Assembly: GCA_963931865.1 (NCBI GenBank)
Contig: OZ007509.1
Coordinates: 6,836,882 to 6,900,881 of the forward strand
DNA: 64,000 nucleotides
Reading direction: 5' to 3'
Source of the DNA: Axinella damicornis
Lineage: Eukaryota; Porifera; Demospongiae; Axinellida; Axinellidae
Below, one piece after another: positions 21,737-33,504 of this stretch; within the stretch, counting starts at the first letter, position 1; every line of letters begins with the position of its first letter. The position numbers and the translations under genes were made by a program. The notes beneath the pieces were generated by a model. It searched no databases. It saw only the letters and a list, made by a program, of their open reading frames with translations, and was not told the DNA's origin.

Positions 21737-23272
21737 ATACAGGCCCTCCGTATTTCCCGGAACGGAACGGAACGGAACGGAACGTTCCGGACCGGAAACA
21801 CCACCTTATTCCACGGAAAGGACCAAAGGTCAAAGTACAGCTAGGACTACAACTTCGCTCCCACTACTTTCTTCAGGGCGACAGACAGAAACAATGAAGG
21901 TAGATGTGGATTGAATGTGACTTCACAACTTCCCACCAGTTAGGTCTGGCCCCGTGAGACTACCAAAGTTTGTCCTGAGGAGAATCTTCACCTTGTACGT
22001 ACCAATGATCTTGGACATGTAGTACATGTACATGCAGTAGTAGACATGGAATACCTTGACAAAGGTAGCAGCACACTGAAAGAATTTTGCTGTAGTACTG
22101 AGTCTACTGACAATGTCAGCATCTCTACTGGACTCAACTATTAGAGTGAATTGAACCTGATATTCTTGGTGATGCTGCATAATTACATAGTGTTTTTGAG
22201 TACAGGCACGTAGTTGTCTGTAAGTAATTTACTCACAGTCAGTATAAGGCCGCTTTGAAAGTGCAGAGCAGCCTTCTCCCATGGGGAAAATGTTCACAGA
22301 ATGACAGCGTGCATATGTGATCCCACTCTGCCATGCACCCAGCCCATTTGGAGATCTTGTCGGTGCCAAAGCATTGCGTCAACAGTGGGAGGGGGGGCTG
22401 GGTGGGTGGGAGATGATGGTAAGTATAGAGTTAGGGGTTCAGAGTACTCCGGTAGTGGATGCTAACTGATGTCCACAGAGAACAGTTACACAAGAACTCA
22501 ACTCACATGGACATTACAAGATGACATGATGCATCCACGTATATATGCATACACCAGTCACTGGCATGCACGAGTCTACATGCACAAGTACGCACACCTC
22601 AGGATGATTATTGCACAAGTGTAGTATCGTAACTTAAAATGGGGTAACCCCCTTGAGGACAGGCTTAATTTGAGTTCATTTTCTTATGAATTTCATTCTT
22701 TACACAGATGACTTGTTGACTGCCACCAGCAGAAACCTTCTACCTGGTAAAGCAGCAAGCAAAGTTATGGCCAATGTGGGTGGCCATAGATATAAGACAC
22801 GGAACTATGGGGTGGCTGAAGAAAGAAGATGCGTACAGGACTGGTTGCAAAACTATTTTGTACGATATTACCATGCTCATGTGCACATGATGGGCTCAAG
22901 TTCAACCAATTCCAACCAAATACAAACCTGCCATTGACAGTTAAATGACTATCATGACAAAGTAATAATCAGGGGTGCCAGTTTCAAGTCGGGCTGAGTT
23001 CATGGGGGTCTTTCAGCGGCAAATACCAGCTCCTTCAGTCTCTGTTACAACTTCCATAAATACTCGTCCACTCTATCCTACATGTAAGTCGAAAGTGTGT
23101 CCAAAAAAAACGTTCCTCACGACAGCTTCAGTTCACCTTTCCTCATGGCGCGGCCGGCGACAGTCCTAGCTGTACTTTGACCCTTGGTCCGTTCCGTAGA
23201 ATAAGGTGGTGTTTCCGATCCGGAACGTTCCGTTCCGGTCCGTTCCGTTCCGGGAAATACGGAGGGCCTTTA
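21737..23272. mobile_element. 1.5 kb element with AGGCCCTCCGTATTTCCC inverted ends
   Basis: The left end TATACAGGCCCTCCGTATTT and the right end (reverse complement, TATAAAGGCCCTCCG) match over at least 27 bp. They then continue through GGAACG repeats, GTTCC..ACCGGAAACACCACC and GTCAAAGTACAGCTAGGACT, giving arms of about 120 bp. An interior 83-codon ORF at 22686 (YTDDLLTATSRN) has no family I recognise. No TSD is resolved. Confidence 0.75.
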
Positions 23273-23429
23273 TACATGCATAGTAAGCCTATAGTCTTCT
23301 TCTCCATATACTCGCTGTATGAATTCCGGTATGCCATTGATTCACACTGTATGTTGGGTCAAAGTGCAAACTCAAACTATATGACGTCATCGGGCATGAA
23401 ACGCGGTGAATCCCAAGAATTATCGCTTT

Positions 23430-23490
23430 CGGGGGAGGGTCTGTGAACGAGACTAGAGGTGTGGAAGGCCTGGGAACGAGGCTAACGCAG
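23430..23490. repeat. Right end of a TAGCCTCG-family MITE, just upstream of the Fringe-like gene
   Basis: GGCCTGGGAACGAGGCTA ends near 23486, about 50 bp before the Fringe-like start codon. No matching left end was found nearby. Confidence 0.5.
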
Positions 23491-23533
23491 ACACGGTTTC
23501 CGTTTACACGTCTATGCGCTCAGACTCGCCCCA

Positions 23534-26500
23534 ATGAAGAGAAAGGTGCTGGAGGCTATTGCGCTGTTGGTAATTGCAACCCTGTGGATCATCGTAACAC
23601 TAATCTACTCGTCAGCTGGTAGGCCTAGAGGGCTCCCACGACCAACACCTACAAACTACACTTCAACGCCATGGGGAGAGAACATCAGTCATTCTAAGCT
23701 GAACCAAACTTATGACAGGATACTTAGTCCAGAAACCAACCTTTCAGATGTATTTATATCAGTGAGAACCGCCACAAAATTCCACAAATCACGTTTGATG
23801 CTCCTCCTTCACACTTGGTTGCAGGCTGTAGACCCAAAACAGGTAGGTACCATACTGCAGTCATCTTGACCCAAAACAGGGTAGCTAAATCTGATTCTAT
23901 TTCACCAGGTCCAGATTGTTACTGATCAAGTTCAAAATACTGACAGGTGGATTAATGCAGCCAAGTTAAAAGGTAGGTAACTAACATTGCCTGCATTCAA
24001 AATCAAATATTATTTCCATGTATTTGATCCAAGAAAACAGCTAAAAATCTGTGCACAGATTGTAAAACTATGACTGTCAGCATTCAAAATATATTACCAC
24101 TCTAACTACTAAATGTCATCTCTAATTAACGCACACCTAGAATACAGAATTAATTGCATAATTAAATTTGGTTTTTACCACTTCTGCTATCAGAGAAACT
24201 ACCCCCTCCCAGGTTTTACAGCTGTGATGCCACCTCACTGCAATGTTCATAGTCATGAAAGGTACTAGCTAGCTACAAAAACAATAGACCCGTTGCACTT
24301 ACATCACGTCACATGATGTAAGTGCAACGGGTCTGTTGTTTCTTTGTTTAGCTGTAACTATAAAGTAAAACAGTGGTAACTAAACTTGCACTTCCAGAGT
24401 GACAGCTAGCAATGGAGTCAGAAGAGTTACTGAGTAGCTATGCGACGACCACTCTGAGCAAGAAAGCCAAGATAGACGAACTGCTAGCAGCTTCAGCGTG
24501 GCCTACGAACAGTCTGTATAATGTACCTACGTCCGTAGTAGGGCTGTAATCGACTGTCCTATTAGACTCTAAAGAGTTCACTGCTGAGTGGCAGTAGTGG
24601 AACCCATATGGCAGTTGCACACTCTTATTGTTATGAACTCTTAAGCTTGATATTATGCTCTGACAATGTTAAACCACCCCTTTCTACCCTTGACGCCACT
24701 CACGTGAGGAATGTACCAGGCCCTCCCCGCTTTACCGTACTGCAAGCGACAAAAAGCTGGGCGTGGGACTGGGAACGAGCCCATATGTGTACCGTAAAAA
24801 TCTATATAGCTACATAATGCCCGCTGCTTCTCTATAATAATGTGTTCGCAACTTAACAAATAAGCCTGGGGCACTTAGAGTCCATGATTCATGAACTGTA
24901 TGGATCACACTGTATCCAATCAGATTGCCGGATTCCAAGTAGCTGTGTTCTAGAATGTGCTACTGGTTATCAGGACATTCTGCCACCACAGAAAGATTGA
25001 TTTATTCCCTTCAGAAAACTTACTACGAATCACATGCGTGCCTATCCATATGTCCTATACCCTACTACAGTTATGTTGACTGAAAACTGTTTTAGCTAAG
25101 TCAGCAAAGAAATCCTTTTCTGCGGCTGGATTCATAGCTAATCTGCTATCCCAATTAACAAACCAGGGGGGGTGGGACAAGGTCTGTGCGCACGTGGTAC
25201 AATTAACATTCCATAGGTATAGTGCACAATAATATACAAGAAGTGTGCGGAACTAGCAGACTAGTAACAGCTCTAGCGCTGACTTATCGCTGGGGTTCGA
25301 TGGGGTTCGATCGCTTTATTGACTTCCTACCTGATGCTAAACACTTGAGTGCGGTCGACAAGTCTGCATTCGCTGATATTCTCTGTGAGTCTGCATGGTC
25401 ACTTACATAACTGCTCAGTACAGGCACGTAGCAGTGTGTAGTGGCTTATACCCAGTTCAGTCACAGTCTTTGCACGGAGATTACTCTTCAGGATGCATCG
25501 AAAGCGCAATGCAGCCTTCTTCCACGGAGAAAAGCAGCAGAACGACTTTGCATTACGTCATACTAAATGACAGTGCACGTGATCTTGTCCTACCCCCCCC
25601 CTGTTAACAAACAGGTGTAGCCAGAATGTAAATTTTTGCACCTTGGGTGGTCAGAACCAACAAAATATCAATTAAGAAGTTGTTATCACGCAACTATTGT
25701 TTTGATGACCACAAGAATGTAGTGGGAATTGCCATAGCTGCACAATAGCGCCTTTAATGTGCAGCACACTCGTCCTCTCAGCCTGAATCAACGTGCCCCT
25801 TATGAATAATTAATTAGTTCTGACCACCCTTAAAGGTGAACTTATGTTACATAGCCTGTGCATGCATGTGGAAAGTTGAATCTCCATACAACTGCATAGA
25901 CTATCAATGCAATATACACTGCATTTCAGAACATCCCTGTGCTGTAAGACAGGGTACGAATTTGAGCAGTACTTCAAAGCAACTAAAGCAGGAAAGAAAT
26001 TCAGGTGGGTCCGATCATGCTGTGTGTGTGACTTGACAAACAAAATGGTTATCTAGCTGTCCTGTATGCTGTAACCTCGCTTTTGGTTTTCAGGTGGTTT
26101 TGTCACTTTGATGATGATGAGTATGTGAATATTCCAGTGCTAATGAAGACCCTTCGTGTGCATGAAGACAAGGTCTATCTTGGTCATTTTGGAAGTGAAT
26201 ACTGGGGATTTTATGGAGTGACCATTGATGTACGTCAGTCCTTCCTATTATTGTTTACAGCTTGAAACTAACTATAAGTATTTGCTTTAATTTCAGCGTT
26301 TAAGGCTGTATCCGGAACATGTAAGTTAAATGAGCTTTCTCTATCTACCATCCATGACCTGAAATAAAAAAACTGCTTGCAGAAAAACACTACATACTAC
26401 TACCCCAATGGAGCAGCTTACTGCATCAGTTCAGCCGTCATGCCTCAGCTTGAGAAATATGTCAGGTCAGACTTCACCAAGCACTCTGCAACCATGCATC

Positions 26501-27349
26501 TCCTTTCAACATCATGATTTGTAGTATTGTTCTTTCCTCCTCAGTGGAAGTAGCGCCTTAATCGCCACTTGTAATAAGCTCCGTGTTGTGGATGACATGG
26601 CTATTGGTGCAGTGGTTGGTATGCTTGCACTGTATAAGATTGTGATGCAAATTTCGTTGATTCTATTTCTTTTGTCCTATTCCAGATGGCATCTTAGGAT
26701 ATAATCTGACAGAAATATCGACAATGTACAGCCATATCAACACTTATCCCGTTGTCCATATACATGGAACAAATCAGGTATAGGACCAGCCAAATAGTAG
26801 CAAGACTGGTAGCATGCACAGTCGTAATGCACTTCTTGGAAGGCAGTGCATTGCTGACAATGCTCTGACGAACACAACCATACAACCTCCAGTGTCTAGT
26901 ACCTGACACTATGTTGTCACTTATCAAGAGTCTCTGCTTCCTAAATGTGTCCAGCCTACAGTGCTGCATGGTTTGAAACACACTTGCACGCAGAACAATA
27001 TAATGCTTATCTGGTATGATGCCGATGTGCCTAAAACTAATCACTGGTATGACTTATTAATGTACTGCTTCATATGTTTTCTAGGTAGCAATTTATTACG
27101 AGCAGCATCAAAAGGCCAAAACTGGAGCAGCTTTTACTGATGAACAGGATCCCACTGGGTATGTCAGCCTGCGTATTGATGTACATGTAAAATAGAATGT
27201 GCAACTGCATATGCTTTCTTCTATTACCATGATCTGGTAATCTTGGCAGTATGACATTCCGTAGTTGCGCGTTATTAGGCACGTTCGCCTATATCTCCAC
27301 CGGAAGGAAATATATGTGCCTAGCTAATAATGAGATGCACTCGATTTAG
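23534..27349 (+). CDS. fng: Fringe-like beta-1,3-N-acetylglucosaminyltransferase, type II Golgi membrane protein
   Basis: Eleven exons join in phase: 23534-23842, 23909-23972, 24213-24261, 25930-26004, 26094-26229, 26297-26320 (24-bp microexon), 26383-26465, 26545-26618, 26686-26777, 27085-27158 and 27250-27349 (TAG), 359 residues in all. A short cytosolic MKRK precedes a membrane anchor (VLEAIALLVIATLWIIVTLIY). The Fringe domain shows DVFISVRTATKFHKSR, HCNVHSH, LCCKTGYEFEQYF and FCHFDDDEYVNIPVL, with the metal-binding DDD. It continues with NGAAYCISSAVMPQL, VVDDMAIGAVVDGILGYNLTE and MTFRSCALLG near the end. Fringe enzymes extend O-fucose on Notch EGF repeats in the Golgi; substrate here is inferred only from family. 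Exon 1 to 2 is conserved in frame, but the segment replacing the usual IFTDG motif reads VQIVTDQVQNTDRW. The residues after the FRS motif diverge from Fringe. Confidence 0.82.
24287..24342. repeat. Short perfect hairpin in a Fringe-like gene intron
   Basis: AATAGACCCGTTGCACTTAC and its reverse complement are separated by ATCACGTCACATGAT. It is a tiny foldback MITE in the intron after exon 3. Confidence 0.8.
24690..24790. repeat. TAGCCTCG-family MITE fragment
   Basis: CAGGCCCTCCCCGCTTTACC, GTACTGCAAGCGACAAAAAGC and GACTGGGAACGAG match the right half of the element at 52972-53363. The element is truncated at the left. Confidence 0.6.
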
Positions 27350-28385
27350 AATGGCATTCCTCAAATAGGAAGTGCACTTCATTTGGAATCATAGCTTTTT
27401 CCACTCCGTGTTCCACAAACTCTATGACATATACTAGCATTTCTTCCAGAAAGTAACACTTAATTCAATACCAGGGACATTCCCACTTCAATGAACAAAA
27501 AAAAAAAATACAAAAGACTGTATTAAGAACCAGTTTCTTTCATGAGCCTCCATCAAGACGTCATCAGTAGACAACACAGCGAATAGCCTTCCAGCTGCCT
27601 GTCTCCGGCTGCTCCACAATCCTGATTCAGGTACTGAACTCAGCCACCTCCCTTAGCCTCGCAGAGAGATTATACATGCCTGAGAACAGCCCTGAGTGGG
27701 AGGTTTCAAACGCCTCGAAGTTATGAAACAGCGGTGGGGTTGTGTAAAATGCTGCTGTTTTGTGCAGAAACCGTCGTGAGGGAGTGACACAATTTGAAAA
27801 AGCCTATCTGAAGAATTTGGCTACTCTCTGGTCGGTGCTTTTTCTTAGTGAATATAGAAACTTCCACCTTTTGATAAAAGCCTCTGGGTTCATTATTCAT
27901 GAGTGGTCTAATCACACACACAGGCCATAGATTATCTATGCACAGGCACACAGGAATGCCATCATGGAGGGAGAAATGTTAAGTATAAAACCAGTGTTCT
28001 CCCCAGAATTTTTTTTGAGGAGTGCATAATGAGATTCATAGCATTCAGAAACCCTGTGAAGCCTCAATTACTTCAAGTGGTTGCTAAAGACCAAGGTGAA
28101 AACCCGGACCAGTGGTAGAAGCCAGATCTACTATATACATCGACTGGGAGGTTATGCGCATAACCTCCACATCCACGTAGTAGATCCTATACTTGTACCA
28201 TGGAAGCCATACAGATCAAAGGTACCGCACGTAGCGTATTCCCAGGAAGACTAAGTACACTGTGTGGTTTGAGGGTGTATGGCTGACTCAGCATCCCATA
28301 CACCACATTTAGCCTCCTACATGGCAGTGAAGCCTGTCAAACCGGTTTTCCATGGTACAAACCGGTTATACTCCTCCCACTCTTA
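27350..28385. other. Fringe-like gene 3' flank, no gene seen
   Basis: No protein-like ORF or clear polyadenylation signal. An A-run sits near 27499, and a small palindrome GGAGGTTATGCGCATAACCTCC is centred near 28160. Confidence 0.5.
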
Positions 28386-28390
28386 GTACT

Positions 28391-28550
28391 AGTTAATGCA
28401 CCGGCGCGAGTATTCTATGGAAATTATTGGGTGAGGGGAAGTTCGAGAAGGTCATGTAGCACGAGGCGCAGCCGAGTGCTACATGAGCTTCGAGAACTTT
28501 CCCGAGCCCAATAATTTCCGTAGAATACGAGCGTATCTGGTGCATTAACT
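28391..28550. mobile_element. Foldback MITE, AGTTAATGCACC arms
   Basis: AGTTAATGCACCGGCGCGAG at the left is answered by TGGTGCATTAACT at the right. The arms of about 75 bp run through TATTCTATGGAAATTATTGG and GTTCGAGAAG to a GC-rich loop GCACGAGGCGCAGCCGAGTGC. Confidence 0.85.
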
Positions 28551-28799
28551 GGTTTGTAGTTTCAGTTACCAAACTGTGCTCTATTATCCCAAACTGTGCT
28601 CTATTATGCCAAAGTGTGCTCTATTTTCCCTAATTGGATTAGTGGTCTAGACATGCTTACTCATTGTGGAGTATGGCATTTAGAGTAACTGTTTTAGCCT
28701 TTGATGTATATGGCTTCAAACTACAATTATATATAACTCCATACATTTTCAATGTTTTTGTAATTATGCTGAGCCGATGGTATTAGTATAGGTAATCAC

Positions 28800-29310
28800 A
28801 TGGGTTTCGAGTGCAATTTGGGAAATTGCACGAACAACAGGAAATTGCACGAGCAACAGGCAAAGTAATTGCACGAGCGATAGCGAGTGCAATTTATGAC
28901 TGTTGTGAGTGCAATTATTCCCAAATGGCACGAGAATACATGTGATTAAATACTAATCATATACTTCCAGGCATGGCATGGTCAAAAGTAAGCGGCCTGA
29001 GCGATTAAAGGCACGCCCCAGCCACAAAAGTGCTCGAGTGCGAGCGAACTACACGCTACTAGTACCACTTATCTTATTTGCTCAGAGTACTGACCTGTTG
29101 TGTAGTGAAGCTTTGGGACAGAAGCGTTCACACAGCACAGCCTTTCAACTGTTGCTAATGAAAACGAGGCATAGCCATGACACGGACGCTCGTTGCTAGG
29201 GCGGAGCTTCACCTGATTGGTTAGCGCGCGCCGCGGCCGCTTCATAACCGTGCAATTTCTGACAGCCCTAGATCGGGCTACAATAACTGCAATTTGGAAA
29301 ATAAATTGCA
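28800..29310. repeat. GTGCAATT/GCACGAG repeat, probable MITE
   Basis: GAGTGCAATTTGGGAAATTGCACGAGC-like blocks recur in both orientations at 28808-28935, and a further AATTTGGAAAATAAATTGCACG lies near 29290. The borders are unclear. The small ORF at 28978 is not supported by any motif. Confidence 0.5.
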
Positions 29311-29794
29311 CGCTTTTCTATGGGAGTAAATGTATGGCAACTCTAAAGTATGTGATTATAGTGGAAACCATATCAGTCTGTGCAGCAAGAAGCCTACAGG
29401 TGTGCAGGATACAATACAGGCAAACTAGTAATCTACTGCCTCTTTGAGTGCCATTGTTGAACTTACTTTGGCTTTTGGGAAGGGTTTCGGGAGTATCTGT
29501 ACAAGGCAGAAGCCTATGCATACCACTTGCTCCTCTCTGCTGTTTCATAGCTAGATCTCTGAAAGGATAATGACTATTAAGATGAGATTCTTTGTTGTAT
29601 GTGCATGCTAGGAGGAGTAGGAATGCTGGAAGTGCAGCTGCATGCACTTCTAGATTTCCCCTCATCCTAATTGTGAGTTCTGAAATTACATGTGTCATTT
29701 TGCGTGGGCGGATCAAAGGCAGCACCAGTGTTACATTGGTTGTAACACTGCTGTCACTGTTACAACACTGCTGTAACAGTGACAAATACGGATG

Positions 29795-30315
29795 GGGAGA
29801 GCCTGGTACGCTTTCGCACGTGATTCCACAGCACAGATGCGTGTCGATGTCACGGAACATCTGCAGTGTAAGTGGTCACATCACTCACATTTAGTAGCTG
29901 CTGTAGTTTTGAAGCATGGAACCGAGAGTTACAAGTCTTAGCCTGTAGAAGCGTAAAGAAACACCATGCTGTGCAGTAGATGGCGCTCATCAGTCCTCAG
30001 GGACAGCTTCTCGTCACCGGACACTCTGGAACAAGTAAGTTGCATTTTGTAGCTTATCTGAACTGTACCGCTATCCACGGGTGTCTGTATTGCCAGGTAA
30101 CTTTCTGCGCGGTCATCGCCATCGGTATAATCTTCTCTATGTCGATCAATCGCTGCCAAAAAAGTCGGCACGCTCCAGTTGTGACGTAACAGATAAGTTG
30201 ATTATAGCAGTGACATCGACGTGCCACGTATCACGTGCGAAAGCGTACCAGGCTCTCTCCCCCCGTAATTTTCGTCGGCGCGCGCAGGGGGAGGAGCCTG
30301 GGAACGAGGCTAGCT
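29795..30315. mobile_element. Foldback-like element with GAGCCTGG ends
   Basis: GAGCCTGGTACGCTTTCGCACGTGA near 29800 is repeated in inverse near 30218-30250. The right end carries GAGGAGCCTGGGAACGAGGCTA, linking it to the TAGCCTCG family; the left end is incomplete. A palindromic TGTAACACTGCTGTCACTGT cluster precedes it. Confidence 0.6.
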
Positions 30316-30410
30316 GTTGCACACTTGCACGGATTCTGGTTTCATCTAAGCAGACAAGCAGTTCATGGTTGCTACTAAGCCCATTTACACTACTAAACCA
30401 GGTTACTTAA

Positions 30411-30837
30411 GGTTACGGGATACTCGTGCGTGCGCCGTGCGAAATGTATTGGGAAATGCATACTTAAGCTCGCTAACCAAGAATCTCGAGTACGAAGAGT
30501 GTGAGCAACTTGATTCTGGCAGTGGAAGTGCACTGTCACAAGGTTCAGGGCATGACGGAAGCTTTTACCGATACGCTGTATAGCCGTGCAAAAACGAGCA
30601 GTTCAGTTCGCCAAAAAGCCGTATTTACCGCTTTTCTCGAGCGAGACAACAGATAAATTTGCCAGGGATTATACTGTCGAAAAAAGCTTCCGTCATGCCC
30701 TGCACCTTGTGACAGCGCACCTCCACCGCCACAATCAAGTTGCTCACGCTCTTCGTACTCGAGATTTTTGGTTAGCGAGCTTAAGTATGCATTTCCCAAT
30801 ACATTTCACACGGCGCGCGCACAAGTATCCCGTAACC
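30411..30837. mobile_element. TTAA-flanked foldback MITE, GGTTACGGGATAC termini
   Basis: GGTTACGGGATAC at the left and GTATCCCGTAACC at the right are exact inverses, each bordered by TTAA (30407-30410 and 30838-30841). Arms of about 165 bp are over 90% matched by eye (GAAATGTATTGGGAAATGCA, GCTCGCTAACCA, GGGCATGACGGAAGC), around a spacer of about 100 bp. TTAA targets are typical of piggyBac or Kolobok transposases. Confidence 0.88.
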
Positions 30838-30895
30838 TTAACCCTAATCTGGATTAGAAGTGTACGCACATGCAACTTTTGAGCCAGTTTAGCCC

Positions 30896-31623
30896 TAGCC
30901 TCGTTCCCAGGCCCACACGCGAAACGTGGAAGTGGGCCTGGTGACACTTGGCAAAATTCCCGTATGTGCTGAACTCAGCAGTCTTGATTTCGGGTAGGCA
31001 AATCACGTTCGTCCATTGCCAATTACTGTGTAGTAATTGCATTCTTCACCCCGTGAAAAGTGTAGCCATTTGATAAAACCGCTGTTCTAGCCTTCAAGAC
31101 TCACCTCTGGTCGCTCCTTGGCAAGGACTTTCTACTTAGCCATCACCAACAGCAGGAGCCCATAACGGGAAGGAGCGTCCAACTAGCAAACCAATCAGTC
31201 CAGGGTTGCAGCACATGACACTCCTTATACGGATTTGAATTGCTCCCCTTTGTGTTCTGTGTAGGTGTACAGGATGTAAAGTAAGTAGGTGGGCAGGTGT
31301 TGTGTACGCTATCTTGGATGGTTAGTCTGCGAGCCCTCACAGACTTCTTAACAAAGTAGGTGCAGTTGTAGCCCAGTCCTATAAGGCATTTTGTGCAACT
31401 GATATCCTGCGAGTGATGGAACCCTAACAAGTACGGTAGTTTGACGCTCCTTCGCGCCGCTCATAAGCTCCTGCCAACAGCTACCTTCTGCATGATTTCG
31501 AATGCATCCAAGTAAGGAATGTAATCGCTTACGCAATTATGCTGACTGAGCACATACGGGAATTTTGCCATGTGTCACCAGGCCCTCTTCCGCATTCCGC
31601 GTGAGGGCCTGGGTACGAGGCTA
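30896..31623. mobile_element. TAGCCTCG-family MITE with perfect 9-bp TSD, carrying a nested MITE
   Basis: Starts TAGCCTCGTTCCCAGGCCC and ends GGGCCTGGGTACGAGGCTA. Arms of about 75 bp continue through GTGACAC and GGCAAAATTCCCGTATGTGC. GTTTAGCCC flanks both sides (30887-30895, 31624-31632). A second element is nested at 31154-31473. Confidence 0.92.
31154..31473. mobile_element. Nested AGGAGC-type MITE
   Basis: AGGAGCCCATAACGGGAAGG and its inverse end GCTCATAAGCTCCT match the family member at 1265-1591. Flanks ACCAACAGC and GCCAACAGC differ by one base, consistent with a 9-bp target duplication inside the older host MITE. Confidence 0.8.
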
Positions 31624-31799
31624 GTTTAGCCCATGAATCTTCTCTCTCAACTTGCCTTCAGTGGCTGACAATACTGGCTGTGGGGCTGGACTACATGTAC
31701 TTGTCATGAATACTGTGCAGCACTTGGAAACTGCTCCAGCTGTTTACACGCACTTCCTTCAAAACTAATCTGGACCCACATCCCATGTAGGGACACGCA

Positions 31800-32280
31800 C
31801 ATTATGTGGGAATTTCTTTAGGAATAATAGGGAAAAATTTGGAACAGGAATAATGCGAGAATAATAGGCACGAATTGCATTGCAATGACGTCATTGCGTG
31901 ACATGATTAACCGTGTATACGTATGCAAGATCATCAGTACTAAAATAGTAGCCAGCAGTAGTATCAAGCTTGAGCCAGAGTCTAGTGGTGAGACCTATGT
32001 GATGAGTGATCTAACTGGAGAGTCTGAAAGTTGTCTTGAGTTTTTTAGATACGTTGCGATCACCAAGACCCCCGGACTTAGCCTGAAAGCGGAAGAAGCG
32101 ATCGCGGGGGCCGGCACCAGCGCTGGGCCCATGGGAAGCACAATGAATGGTTGTAAAATTCTTATTTGAAGTGGAATATTTGTAGGAATAATAGGGGGAA
32201 ATTCAGGAATAATAGGATAAAAACAAGGGAATTAAGGAATAGAATAATAGAGATTTGGTTTGGAATAATGGGCCTGTCCC
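31800..32280. repeat. AGGAATAATAGGG repeats around an unassigned ORF
   Basis: AGGAATAATAGGGAAAAATT-like words flank both sides (31820-31870, 32170-32270) of a 94-codon ORF starting at 31885. I recognise no domain in that ORF. It may be a relic or a chance frame inside a repeat. Confidence 0.4.
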
Positions 32281-32488
32281 TAATCCCATGTGGGTTATGT
32301 AAACCAGTTCGGGATTAGAGTGTTTACACAGATCTAGTTTTAGTTTAATCCGGATCCTGAACTGGTTTAAACGCCTGGTGTAAACTGGGGCTTAAGTTAA
32401 GATGTCGTTATTGACAACCGGAACTCCATAGCTGAGATAAGTTATCCCTTCTGGTTTTGTAATGTAAAATTAATGTTTTATCCTCCAG

Positions 32489-32563
32489 ATTCCTGTCCTA
32501 CCACTGCCTGCTCTATCCTTCAACGTCATGGTGCAGACCAAACTAGACACTGGGCTGCTCTAG
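32489..32563 (+). other. Possible orphan terminal exon
   Basis: After a good acceptor (TTTTATCCTCCAG) 24 codons stay open to a TAG: IPVLPLPALSFNVMVQTK and LDTGLL. Composition looks protein-like, but I cannot name a family or find the upstream exons. Chance is a real alternative. Confidence 0.25.
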
Positions 32564-32672
32564 CCTGATTTTGTTTTAGCAATAATAATTATATATCCCT
32601 TTATGTGGCATAAGTTGCTTATACACAAATTAAAGGAACATTTTACACCAAATGAACTAAACTAATGGGGTT

Positions 32673-32673
<1 letters not shown>

Positions 32674-32724
<51 letters not shown>
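32674..32724. repeat. Poly-C run of about 49
   Basis: Homopolymer; its exact length is likely uncertain. The Pro-rich ORF across it is an artefact. Confidence 0.95.
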
Positions 32725-32725
<1 letters not shown>

Positions 32726-33504
32726 TGGACTTAATTGATAGGGCTCACCCCATCCAGGTCATGAATTGCAAGCATATCTTGTGCTTCCTCATAATGATTC
32801 GAGGAAATTGCTGTTCCATACCCAAGCCTGCAGTACATGATTCTGAATAGTTGGGTGGATTATGCTGTCCGTCAGGAACGAGAAACAGGACAGTGTAACA
32901 GCTTGGCATGCAGCTTGCTGGAGTGTGGTGTTGTTGCGGCGGTGTGATGGAGTTATTACTCTTACAGTGAGCTTGGAATATCTTATCGGTGAGTAATTAC
33001 TACTATAGGCAGCAAGCAGCTGCTAAAATACAAACACAAACAGGAAGTACAGTATATTGGATGCCATCGGCATCTGCTATGGCAATGATTCTGATCCGAG
33101 AGTTTGGGTTAAGTGTGTGGAGCAAAACAGTACACAGAAAATAATTGTGCTGTGGATGATAAAATGCGAACCTCAATTTGCCTGTGCACCTACACTGTAG
33201 GCCACGAATGATCCCAAGCACCATGTCATATAGTGCAGCCTATAATAGTATACCTGTACTAATAGAATTGCTGAAGACCCTGGTTGGGATTTTATGGGGA
33301 GCCTGTGTATGAAGCTAGCTAGCCTCTTACCTTCCTGTGACTGTCCAGTTTCACTGCAGGTGCAATAGAACACAGCTGTTGCCAATAATGGGGTAGACTA
33401 AGTAACGAGTTGAGATTTCAAACCTGGTACTTTATGAGCATACATAACATCTCCAAAAGATAGATGAAGGTTTGTGGAAATGCCAACCCTAAAGTATATA
33501 ATCA

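Noticed and set aside
25280..25330. Possible tRNA T-arm (GGGGTTCGATGGGGTTCGATC)
   Set aside because: It is a short tandem duplication. No acceptor stem, D-arm or anticodon arm can be folded around it.
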